A stretch of 12,668 nucleotides of DNA. It comes from Phoronis ovalis. Its lineage: Eukaryota; Phoronida; Phoronidae. The translations under genes were made by a program, and so were the position numbers. The first letter of the stretch is position 1; the number at the start of each line of letters is the position of its first letter. Where the stretch lies: positions 1 through 12,668 of the forward strand of contig JAOXYB010043248.1 in the NCBI GenBank assembly GCA_028565635.1, given 5' to 3'. Below the pieces are notes generated by a model, which was given only the letters and a program-made list of their open reading frames with translations, was not told the DNA's origin and made no database searches. Positions 1 to 10,500 of the stretch are shown here, in pieces.

Positions 1-288
1 TTTTAAAATGTCACCTAGCCTAGGCAACCCACCAATCTATGGCCTTCCTAGAACCACCTTTGAATCATCCAGGTAGCACTTCGTCTTCGCGGCTATAGAC
101 TTATGTGGATGGGCATAAAAATTATAAAATGACAAACACTAATATATTTTTTTCTTGTTAGCAAATCGTATTTTCTTACAAAAATGACACGGTTGCAAAA
201 AGTTTCAGCATTTTAGTTTCTTGATTTAATTTAAATATATGACAATCTGACTGCTTTAAAACATTATTTGATAGTGTACCTTGATCAG
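1..288 (+). other. SLC38A9 intron, incomplete
   Basis: AT-rich sequence upstream of the first visible SLC38A9 exon, running off the left edge. No exon or repeat was recognised. Confidence 0.6.
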
Positions 289-457
289 TAATGTTCAAGA
301 TGTACTTTTCGATAACTTCTGTGTATAAAGTGCAAATGTTACCTCAATTTAATCCATGCTTTTGTAGCTGGATACATGTGATTTTACTGAATTTAGTCAT
401 CGTTGCCATCTGCATTGTATTTGCTGTGTTTTATCCAAAAATTGGAACCATTATAAG
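289..457 (+). CDS. SLC38A9: SLC38A9, penultimate coding exon (partial gene)
   Basis: This exon codes for about 56 residues near the C-terminus of an SLC38A9-type transporter, a lysosomal sodium-coupled amino-acid transporter that signals arginine to mTORC1 through Rag/Ragulator. The translation starts MFKMYFSITSVYKVQML and continues through a hydrophobic stretch containing WIHVILLNLVIVAICIVF and then FYPKIGTIIR. I align this, from memory of the family, with human segments such as YPLLGYLARVQLL, FHVLILNLIIVG and FYPNIGGIIR. The left border is the AG at 287-288 (ttgatcag). Its pyrimidine tract is poor, but protein similarity runs right up to it. The right border is AAG|gtaagt, a strong donor. 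The exon carries two bases of a split codon at each end (2+165+2). The hydrophobic run is the next-to-last membrane helix. Earlier exons lie left of the window. Confidence 0.82.
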
Positions 458-777
458 GTAAGTAGATTTAGGTGATAAGTATCATTTGGCACAGCTTATA
501 TATGCTGTATATTTCAAGTTAAATTTTAGCTAGTTAAATGCCAAAATAGATAAATAATTAGGAAAGTAATTTTCTTAGACTTCCTGAATGTGTAATTTAG
601 TATGCTCTGAGTAAGTCATGTGACTTGTACATTAGCTATTTTGGGAAATCTCAAACCAATTAGTACTGTTGCAGTGTGCTTTTAACACAACAAAGTCGCA
701 CATCTTTATGACATCAGCCTGCAATAAAATAGTGAGTTCAAGGTTCACTGTTATCTGACATGATTTTTCCGTTACAG
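458..777 (+). other. SLC38A9 intron
   Basis: A 320-base intron between the last two SLC38A9 exons. It starts gtaagt and ends gttacag. I see no coding sequence, RNA gene or clear repeat in it. Confidence 0.8.
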
Positions 778-949
778 GTACTCTGGTGCATTATGTGGTA
801 TGGCATATATATTTACTTTGCCTTGTGTGGTTCACATGCTGCGCCTAAGACGCCAAGGCAAACTTACCAAAATAAGCATAATTGGACACAGTGTATTGAT
901 TCTCATTGGTGTAGCAAACTTTGTTTCGCAATTCGTTATACCACAGTGA
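778..949 (+). CDS. SLC38A9: SLC38A9, terminal coding exon
   Basis: The last coding exon of the SLC38A9-like gene. Its first base completes an AGG arginine codon split by the intron. The reading then runs YSGALCGMAYIFTLPCVVHM, a basic loop LRLRRQGKLTK, and a final helix HSVLILIGVANFVSQFVIPQ before TGA at 947-949. The pieces IIRYSGA, LCG, LxLxxxxxLT and ILIGVANFxxQF match the human SLC38A9 C-terminus as I remember it (IIRYSGAACG, IILGVANLIVQFFM). The match across the splice junction fixes the frame. An ATG-started 81-codon reading frame at 760-1005 overlaps this exon but is out of frame and is not the product. The gene converges on NUP153. Function and lysosomal location are taken from the family. 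Confidence 0.87.
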
Positions 950-995
950 TCTTGTATGTGATCGCGAATGTAACTGCAAGAATTGCAGAATGCAA

Positions 996-1001
996 AATAA
1001 A
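996..1001 (+). terminator. Candidate poly(A) signal of SLC38A9
   Basis: A canonical AATAAA begins 47 bases after the SLC38A9 stop codon. If used it gives a very short 3' UTR. Another AATAAA at 1403-1408 would give a longer one. Only transcript ends can tell which is used. Confidence 0.45.
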
Positions 1002-2975
1002 CTAAAATTGATTATAAATTTAAGAAAGTAGTATATTCCTACTTGATGGAATCAAGTATAATTATGCTCAAATATTATTGAGAATACAATTGGACAGATG
1101 TGCAGTGGCATACATAATGCCTTTTTATAGCAGACAATCAAGTATTGCAACGAAGGCATTGAAATTTTGGTGTTTCAGCAACATTCAGTTGTGAATTTCT
1201 CTTCAAAAATGGCGACATACACACGGATATAACCAATTATGAGGCGGTCATTTCTATGGGTGGTGGGGTCTATTAAAATCGGGTATCAGGAAGAGTGAGT
1301 ATCATGGGTAAAACAAGTATATTCGCTAATAATTTTGGAACCAGATGCGAGGGAGATGCATATTTTATTAATATTTATTATTTTTTTAAGAGACAATCTT
1401 TTAATAAACAGAATACATCGGAATGTCGATAATTAGATAATACTAGAAACAATTGTGGAAATTCCAGTATTGGGAACTATAAACAATTGTAACTAATACA
1501 TGTGTTTATTGCAAGTGTCAGAGTGCAAACAAGTGTCAGCTCAACTGGTATCGGAAGTACTATGTGAACCTGATATGCTAGGCCTGTACTGCATTTCCAT
1601 AAGAGAAAAACATTCATGTGATTGAAGACTTGAAAATTTTGGATAAGTGGATGTCAGTACTCAATTGTGGACATCACTAGAAAAAATGCAGAATCATTAT
1701 ATAAAGTGAGCAACATCAGGTTAATGTCTACATTGTGAAAGGGATGTGATATTTGCACAGTAAAAACGAAAGGTATTGAAATTCACAAACTGATCTCAAA
1801 AATTTAGAAGAAATTGATGCTTTTGAATTACTGGTTATTTCAAGTGCAATTATGAATTTCATTGATATCGGAAGTCTTTCAAATATTTTCTAACTGTTTT
1901 ATAGAATTTCTGTCATATGCACGTTAGTTTCTCAAATCTTTGGGGTTTTTTTGTTCATTGCTGAAGAGCATGAGAAGGACGTATTTTATAATGCAGCACT
2001 TGTTATTGATCACATAAATTACTTGTCATTGCCTTGGTATAATTTAGACCTCTCCTGTGGTTTGGTGGACATAGTGCATTTATCAATGTGGCACTAAAGG
2101 GCTGTTCTAGAATAAAGTATGGGGGAAGGGTAAGGCACTTTGTACGAGTGTTACATTTAATTTGATGACTGGTGGATTAAGGTACTATCAGACAGACGAT
2201 GTACTGGATACAGAGGATGAGATTTCCTAGAACAGACTTAAATAAGTATGCAGAATTTTTTAAGTTTAAAAACCGAAAAACAGTAACCTTATTTTTTACT
2301 TAACTTATAGCTATTAACAAATAATTCGATTTTTACAGTAGTGTTGTGCATTTTTAATAATGTTCATCATACAATCAAGTACTTAATAGAAATAATGACA
2401 AAAGAAATAATGACAGCTGGATGATTTCCATATCTGGTTTTGTCGTCAAATTATGCAGTACGCTTTGTCTTTTATTAAGAATTTACAAGAACAAGATTTT
2501 AATTTTATAAATGCAATGTTACAAGCCAAAGATAACATTCATTGTGAAAAGGGAAACTAATCTTGCATCTTGATTGACACTGTATTACAGTTGACTAAAA
2601 CAAGCACATGTAAGTTTGCTTAAAATTTATTTTCCTGTCATTCTTAAGACCCATACATTAACATTATTTAGTTAATCCAATAATCTCTGTCACATAAATA
2701 TAATAACAATGCACATTCACACTTGATAAGTTTGACACATTTGGAGCAAGTTTTCACACACAGTAGAAACACACTACATTCAAATTTTTAAATAATAAAC
2801 TTTGACTAGAAATCTAGTTTATTTTTCATTCATACTTTCAAATTCAAGCATACTTGAAAGACTTTTGAATATTCCAAATACTTATAAAATTATGCCGAGT
2901 ATTCACAATACTTGGCAGATTACGAAAACTTGCTGCATATGTACAATTCACATTTCATATTATAATAACAATACA

Positions 2976-2981
2976 TTTATT
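2976..2981 (-). terminator. Candidate poly(A) signal of NUP153
   Basis: This is the first canonical AATAAA on the minus strand downstream of the NUP153 stop. It implies a 3' UTR of about 1.5 kb. The variant ATTAAA at 4433-4438 and 4392-4397, within 80 bases of the stop, are nearer alternatives. Confidence 0.3.
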
Positions 2982-4473
2982 AATTTACATTATAAAGCAT
3001 TCTAACAATTTACTTTGTAAACTACAGACATTTTATCAATTTGTATATACTTATGTTTCCAATAATTATCATTGGTCAGTAGATTTATAAAATGTCCTAC
3101 GAAATTGTTAGATTGCCTTTCATAATATTATATACAACACAGTGTATATATAACAGCATCATACATTGAAATTAAAACATATATACAAAGTTCTACATTA
3201 CGCGATATCTGTTTTAATTTAACTCGGTGCACGAGCTCCACCACATACCACTAGTTATTGGATCATTTGCTTGATGGCGCCACATGTTCAGAACCCAAAC
3301 ATTCCTATCATACTGCTGATTTCGTTTGTGGATGAACACTAAACAGTTCTGTGCTGGTTTCATTCACAAAGTAAGGAGTTTTACGGAGCATTTGGGACAG
3401 TGATTCATGGCACCACCAAGAGCATGCGAATATTCAATTGTCGGGTACACCATTGGGTGCAATTTGCACAACGACGGGTACAGTGGCATCTGTTACCACT
3501 TAGGGAAAATGTCTGAGAAAGTGTCTCAAGGCAGTTTTTAGAACCACCTGAAGCATTCAACTACATGATAAAAGCAACAGCGCTATGAAGTGTAACATTT
3601 ATGCACATAATAGCCAACCAAATGAAATAAGCAGTTGCTAAGCTAACTATCTGCTGTTGCATAAATGTCGTATTGCAATAAAACAAGCTGGAAATAAAGC
3701 CAAATGAATTCAATATGCTCGACTTTGACCAAAGTTTTCTCAGCTTACAAAGGAAGGCACATACTAAAACTTTACAACATCACGGAAACAATGAAACACT
3801 TCAGAGATGCCCTTACTACAAACTATTTACATATTATACCATAGTAGTTTTGACTAGCGCAACTACAGTCCTCACAATGTCACCAGAGCAAAACAGCTGG
3901 AAAAAGATGTGATAATTATAGTAGTGGGTGGTTAGCATCCAAGGAGACGTAGTCAATCGAGTAAGTATTTGGCACAAACTCAAATATTATTCTGCTGTGT
4001 GCATCTCAAAGAAAGCAAAACAAAATGACAAATGTTTCCAGGAGGAAGGAATTACTTCTAGAGCAAGTCTCGTACAAGTCTCCAGCCGTTTCACTCTAGT
4101 GACTATGAATAACATTGTGAGGAGTGAACTAAGAAACACTTTTGCAACTAGGCAACATGACTATATAACCAGCTTGTAAAACCACAAATTTCTCATAGAA
4201 AAATTTAGCTCACTTCGATTACATAAACTTGTAAAATACAGTACAAGTTTGTCATAGAGTAGTTTTTACCAATTATAAAGTCGATTAATCTTTTATCACA
4301 TCCTATATTTTAAATTAGATGTGGATAGAAAAGTTTAAGTAGCATCAATGCTTTTCTGTGCTCACTCGTTCGCTGTGTACCCTATTTCCAGTTTAATATC
4401 CTGAATATCCTTTTTCAAGCACGAAACAAAAGTTTAATCAATAAAACAAAGTAACAGTTAGCACGGTGCCATT

Positions 4474-4573
4474 CTATTTCCTGGTCAGTTTTCTAGTTGC
4501 TTTCTTTATTGTTCTTCTCTGACCAGTGCCACTAGATGACACACTAAATGGGTTGCTCGCATCTGGTGTCGCA
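4474..4573 (-). CDS. NUP153: NUP153 last exon: basic C-terminal tail
   Basis: A 100-base exon preceded on its own strand by ttctgtag. One base completes the glycine of an NFG motif that starts in the previous exon. The rest reads ATPDASNPFSV, then SSSGTGQRR, then TIKKATRKLTRK and TAG. The ending matches the family's basic C-terminus (human ends in a RKIKTAVRRRK-type sequence, from memory). The tail is dense in K and R (9 of the last 16 residues) and looks like a karyopherin-binding or NLS-like peptide. It contains no FG. It lies 1257 bases from the previous exon, the largest intron of the gene in this window, and too small to stand out as an open frame. Confidence 0.88.
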
Positions 4574-7500
4574 CTACAGAAAATATAGGAATCCTGGTTA
4601 CTTTTCAGTCTCTAGTACACCGAATAATAAACATGTAAAAAACAGAACTACTTGATAGTATTACCATACTTTAGTCTGAGTCATAACTTTTATACATTTT
4701 AAGCTTTTCACTAAGAGACTCTCCTATAAATTCTAATCATAGTAGCCAATAAAAAATGTTGTTTAGGTCAATTACAACTGTGTGATATGCAAAGTATTTC
4801 CGTTGTCTACCTTGAATACATCAAATCATGTAGTATGCAGAATTAATATCAGTATCAGTCAAAAAAAGTCTAATTCAGCTATTTGCAGATACTTTGTGTC
4901 ATGTTTTAAGCCATTGGTGTCACTTTTATTGTGACAACTGAGGCTTGTAATAATAACGCTTTGTGGATATATGATGAGTGTGAGAATTACGAAAGCAGCT
5001 GATGGACATATCTATAGGCTTGTTCTCACTATAAAGCGCGATCAACTAAAGTGTTCTTATCGTAAGCGCGCTTAATTACGTTCACATTAGCAGAAGTCTA
5101 GCGCGATTCAGCCATAACAGGGATTTCCCTTGTGATGTCATACGCAGGATTTTCGTGATGAGCATGCGCAAAGTGTTGTTTACTTCCTGTGTTTAACGTG
5201 CAAGTACAATCACTGCTAGAATGGAGGCCAGCAAGCTTTTACTTTGCTCTTCTTTTTACAAACGGAGGACCGAAATGCATCCGATGTGGCATAAAAGTAT
5301 GGACAGGCGTAGGAGGTACCTGATCCGACCAAATGGCTATCAAAGCTCGAGTCTCTGCAGCGATCCACTGTCTGCTCGCCATGATATTTGCAGGATATGG
5401 AAGTTACGTTAATGCGCATGACAATTCATCTTAATCCTCCATGGTAAAGTGTGTAAGCGTTCTCATTACATTCTAAGCGCGCTTACTTTAGTTAAATCCA
5501 CCTCAGGAGGTGGATCGCGCTTTAAGTTCAAATCGCGCTTATCCAAAGTGACCACGCGTTCATACTACGCAAACTGAGCGCGATCAGCTGTTAATCGCGA
5601 TCCAAAAGTGTAGTGAGAACAAGCCTTTAGTCTTATGAAGTAACAAATTTGAATAATATTGCCAACTTTGATTATATTGTAAAATGAAAACATACAGACA
5701 AGGGCCTTCAAGAGTGTTTCATTATCCCTTCAACAAGAAAGCAATAGAATGCTAATAAATCCAAATCAATTGGCGGAGAACAAAAAGTTTACAATACACC
5801 AGATTTTGCAATTGCTTCTCAAAAACTTACCCGAAATTTGCAGAGCTACCTTGTGTGAAATTTTGCGTGCCGCCCATCGACGCACTGAAGTTGAAGCCAC
5901 CTGTTGAATTGGTTTGGGCTTGTGGAGCGCCGAATGCAAAGACACCGGATGGCGGTGCTGTGTTGTTACCAGTAAAGCCAAAGTTTGGTGTAGCACTGAA
6001 TGCTGGTGGAGCCGGAGCTGGAAAAAACAAACAGATGGTAAACGTTATTTTTTAAAGCTGAGGTCAGCACTCTTCTGGTATTACAGCTAAGTTCGTTACA
6101 ATATTGTCAATGGCAAAGATTGTCATTGACAGTTCACAACTGTAGTAATCATATGGCATGCTTATCCATATTATTGCAATGTGAGGTGAATATACCTATA
6201 GCAGGGGTGCCAAATGCAGGAGCAATGTTCGTCCCAAACACTGGACCCATTGGAGCACCAAATGGAGTTGCAGAGGTTTGACTACCAAAAGTTGTTCCCG
6301 ACTGTATTGAACCACCAAATATTGATGAGGTGGAACTTGTTGTGGTCGTAGTGCCAAATGCTGTTGGTCCAGTAGATACTGATGCTCCAAACGTTAACGG
6401 CACTGTACTTGATGTTACAGGGGCACCAAAACCAGGGACTACAAAATAGAACTAAAACTGATGAAGAAAGCAAAGATGAACATTATTTGATCTCATAACA
6501 AGATTCCTTGCAACGTATTCAGTGCTTATTCAAAATGTGTACAAAGCTTGAAACATGTAGTTCATACATTTAACAGTTAAAAGTATACGGCAACAGGACT
6601 CCTATATTAAACTTCAGGTCAAATCATGTACAAATCAGATATCATGCAAGGGTAGTGTATATATATCATATAAAGATTATTAACCCAAAATTATATAACC
6701 AAACTTACAAGTACTGGATGAAGAGGCAAATGGACCTGTTCCAGTTCCAAATGCAGCAGTAGATGCCTGATTACCAAAGGAGTTGGCAGTCACGTTTATG
6801 CTTGCATATGGTATATTGTTAGAAGAGCCAAACCCACCAAATACTGGAGCCCCAACTGGTTTTTTAGCAGTGGGTTCATAATCTAAAAACAGAAACAATT
6901 CAGTTTTTATGAAACTAGACCAAACTTAATCATGGTTTAACAGAATTTTTAACTTGTGTCTAGTCGCACAATAATAAACGGAATTAATTATATATGCCTT
7001 TTTGCAATAAGTTCTTTCAATTTGGGTAAACCGTTTCCATCCAGAACCAATTTTAGATTTAACCAAGAATTTTATTTTTCTAGAATTTGATCGATAAAGT
7101 TCTATTTTACAGATTACCATCAGTATTCTCTTGTCAGATTCAAATGTTTAATGTAACACGCAATTGTATGCACTTACCAGGTTCTAAACTTCTTTTACCA
7201 GACAAAATGCCATCTGATTTTCCCTGGCCAAATCCTAACCCAACTCCTGCTTTCTGTTCATTTGCTGCCGAACCAAACGCAAAAAGACTTGCACCTGCGC
7301 TACTAGGAGCTGTGCTTTTCTGCTGACTTGCACTAGTCCCAAACGTAAATACTGCCTTTGATGGTTCAGCAGGCTTGCTAGACATATCAGAAACTTGCGG
7401 CATCTGACCAAAACTGAAAGTGGACTTGGGTGTTCCGGATGCTTTTATGCCTGATAATTCTGTTGTTTTATTAAAATTAAATGTTGCTGCAGTAGACGTC

Positions 7501-10500
7501 TGCTCAAAATTAACTGTTGATTTCACTTGTTCAGCAGGCACTGCAGGATCTGATGATTTAAATAGGGCTGTTTGATCTGTAGTTTTCCCAAAATTAAGCG
7601 TAGTATTTTGTTGCGTTTGACCACTGAAGTTGAATGAAGATGTAGCTGTCTTTGTTGTCTCACAAGGCTTTTCACCAAATGTTGGAGCATCTGTTGTTGC
7701 AGCTTGTAAAGCAGGGAAACTATTTGCAGATGAAAAGCTGGGCATTCCAAAAGCTAAAATAAGGTGTGAAATGCTAAACGTGAATAACCGGAATCTGCAT
7801 CGACTATAGATACTGCTAACTGACATTTTCAATACCTATCAAGATGCAAAAGCTGTTTAATTCCGATGTTAATGTATTATAAGAATTTTTTTTTTTAAAT
7901 CATAGATCCGACTCACCAATGTTTTTTGCTGGTTGAACTGCATTTCCATTCCTTAATGTAATAAATTATTACCTATTACGATATTAACACTGCTTGTCTG
8001 ACCTTAAAGTTTACATAATGCAATTATAATTCTCACATAAAACTAACAACAATGTTAACATGACACTGAGCGCAGCAATACCACATTTTTACACCTGTTC
8101 TGTATTTTAATGCTAATGACGTCTACTTTTACGGAAAACAATGCATAGAATTACTCACCAGCCTTTGTTGCCTCTTCCGTATTTTGACCGCCCACAACAA
8201 AAGAGGTAATTTTAAATTGTTCAGTGTCTTTACTACCAGTCTGTTGACTTGCAGAGCTTCCAAAACTAAATGCGCTGGCAAGCTTAGGTTTCCCATTGTC
8301 AGAAGGTAAGTTTGCACTATTCGATGATGGAACATCAGTTTTCTGGTTTGTAAACACTGGCTTAAAACTAATACTGTTCTTGTCTTCAACTGTGTTTGCT
8401 TCAGATTTCTTGTCATCAGTGCTAGCTATACTATTTGATGCCGGAGCACCAAATTTAAAACCACTCGGCATAGATGAAGTTTCGTCTTTTTCTGAGGCTG
8501 GTTTGAACTGAAATAAGCTATCAGTTTTGTTAGTTTCTTCCTTCTTCACTTCTGCCGTTTTTGTAAGCTGAAATCCACTGCTGGAAGAATCGGTCTTAGA
8601 TTTCTCGGCTGCTTTAAACTGAAATCCAGAACTTATAGTTGACCCATCATCTGACTGGCTAGATGCCGAGGGTTTATTAGATTCATCTTTCTTCACCTCT
8701 GCATTTTTTGTAAACTGAAATCCACTGTTGGAAGAATCAGTACTAGATTTCTCAGCAGCTTTAAACTGAAATCCAGAACTTGTAGTTGCCGAATCATCTG
8801 ACTGGCTAGATGGGGGTTTAAACTGGCAGCCAGTCCCAGATTTAGAACTATCATTTGATCCTACAGAACTTGAAGAGATGAAAGCAGTACTGCTTGTATT
8901 TTTACTAGAAGCAGAGAACACAAATCCTCCACCAGGTGCAATCAATGAAGTGGAGACTGGGAGTGACTGAAACGATGCATTTTCTGTACCTATAACAAAG
9001 AATACGGATTTAGTAAGTTAGAAAGTTTAAAATCAGAAAATAATACTTAATACTGGAAAGTCCACGAAAAACAGGTTTATTATGGATACCTTATCAGCAT
9101 AAGAACTTCAAGAAGCAGAACCTAAAAAGCTAGCTGTTTAAAAATTTATTGAAAAAATTTAATTCTAAGACACTTAAATACTGACACTTACATACTTATC
9201 GTTACCTTGCACAAGCCTCTGAATGGACTAATTTTATGCACTAGGTGGCATGATGAACCAATCCCAATCAATCCCACAATTCTGTATTAATAATGAAGGA
9301 AGTCTGTCAAGAGAGTGTGGAACAGTGGAATTGATTGTGGGAAAGTAGTGGAATCGACTGGGTAAACAGTCCTTCATTTAGCTGCACAATTTAATAACAG
9401 TCATCCAAGATTAAATTTTAATATTAGCTTCATAAATATAACATTACCTGGTTTTGGAGTTTCACACGCCACACACCTCGTAACTTCCCCTTTGTTTTGT
9501 ACTAAACAAGTATCACACTCCCATGGACCAGCCGGTTTTGTTACCTGAAAGAAAAAGAAATCCAACATACGAAAACAGCAGTTACGGGTTTGCATACTTG
9601 TTACATATGCATCCATCTATGTTTACTGGCCGAAGTTGCTAAACCTTATTCCTTCCGACATATTACTGACAGAATGCTAACAGCTATTTTAATTTCGGAT
9701 AAAAACTTTATATTTACCTTTTTGTTAGCCACAGGAGTAGGATTGGCCGTACCACAAGCCACACATTTCTCGTCCTTTTCTTTATTCCTCACAAGACATG
9801 CATCGCATTCCCAATCCCCACTTTTTGTTTTAAACTTGTCACCAAAATTTCCAGTAGGTGTTCCAGCACCAAACAACGGTATACTAGACGAGCCTGATTT
9901 TATACCAGGTTTTGATGTCAGACAAGCAACACATTTAATATCCTCATTTCTGTTCTGAATCATACATGTTGGGCACTCCCATTGTTCATTTGGTGCTTTG
10001 AAGGCATTATTTAATGAAGAAATACATGAGTTTGTGCTTCTTGTAGATTTTGCTTTCGGATTGCTTGTACCACAAGCGACACATTTTTCTACGTTTGGTT
10101 CATTTTGAATTAAACACGTTTCACATTCCCATTTGCCAGTATTTGATTTGAATGCTGGCATAAAGTTTGACACAGGTTTACCAGCTGTATTTGCCTTTGG
10201 TTTCTCTGACTGGCAAGCTACACATTTAACCACTTCTGGTTTGTTTCTGACAAGGCAAGCATCACATTCCCATGACCCTGCATCGGGTTTAAATTTGTCT
10301 GCAAAATTAATGCTGGTATCTGCTGCTTTAGCATTTGGTTTTAAAGTTTGACATGCTACACACTTTGTATTAGAAGCACTATTTTGTATGAGACATGTTG
10401 GACAATCCCAATTACCAGCTGGTTTTTTGAATGCTGCTGTGAAATTCACACTTCCAGTTGCTGTAATAAATAATATTTGAAGAGTAAATATATATATGAA

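Larger units (their letters stand above)
950..4473. other. Interval between convergent genes, no coding sequence seen
   Basis: This AT-rich interval separates the stop codons of SLC38A9 (+) and NUP153 (-). The open frames in it (for example 2802-3005, 3715-3912 and 3928-4179) are short, of low complexity, and show no family motif, so I do not call genes. A small perfect hairpin lies at 1040-1058 (8-bp stem, 3-base loop). The interval probably contains the 3' UTRs of both genes. On the minus strand, AATAAA signals occur at 2976-2981, 2818-2823 and 2626-2631, and ATTAAA at 4433-4438, 4392-4397 and 3213-3218. No transposon ends or tRNA were recognised. Confidence 0.6.
5016..5626. mobile_element. 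Putative non-autonomous DNA transposon (MITE-like), 611 bp
   Basis: The ends are a perfect 16-bp inverted repeat, AGGCTTGTTCTCACTA at 5016-5031 and its complement at 5611-5626. The interior is much richer in CpG than the flanking intron. It holds many AGCGCG/CGCGCT words, including the 12-bp palindrome TAAGCGCGCTTA at both 5063-5074 and 5474-5485, plus an 8-bp stem around 5495-5515. Such subterminal repeats are usual transposase-binding sites. I cannot find a clean target-site duplication, so the superfamily is open. PIF/Harbinger-like or hAT-like are guesses. Inside are a 63-codon frame on + (5221-5412) and a 67-codon frame on - (5216-5419), neither recognised. It may be an internally deleted copy of a larger element. 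Confidence 0.7.
4574..5830 (-). other. NUP153 intron carrying a DNA-transposon-like element
   Basis: A 1257-base intron with gtaagt at its 5' end (5825-5830) and ctgtag at its 3' end. About half of it is the inverted-repeat element at 5016-5626. In the remainder I see nothing beyond AT-rich intron sequence. Confidence 0.8.

Noticed and set aside
361-367. Alternative acceptor tttgtag for the SLC38A9 exon
   Set aside because: It has a better pyrimidine tract than the site at 288, but using it would drop MFKMYFSITSVYKVQML, which aligns with the family without gaps, and would need a different phase in the preceding exon.
760-1005. 81-codon ATG frame overlapping the SLC38A9 terminal exon
   Set aside because: It is out of frame with the SLC38A9 reading, which matches the family across the splice junction. 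The ATG lies in the intron.
3121-3190. AT-rich tatata stretches resembling a microsatellite
   Set aside because: The repeats are too short and irregular to call a microsatellite; this is ordinary AT-rich UTR or intergenic sequence.
3715-4179. Two short + strand frames in the intergenic interval
   Set aside because: They have no recognisable motif, no convincing start context and no splice partner. The second depends on a non-ATG start.
5855-6055. 66-codon + strand frame over the distal FG exon, and similar + frames over other NUP153 exons (7087-7326, 8296-8511, 9590-9958, 10133-10351, 11658-11909, 12125-12433)
   Set aside because: They are mirror frames of repetitive NUP153 coding sequence on the other strand. 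They have no independent motifs and cross intron borders.
6926-7120. 64-codon frame on - within a NUP153 intron
   Set aside because: It lies wholly in an intron with good borders, has AT-driven composition and no family match.
9250-9360. Repeated aatcaatccc/gattgtggg words in a NUP153 intron
   Set aside because: The matches are short and imperfect, with no target-site duplication or clear ends, so I do not call an element.
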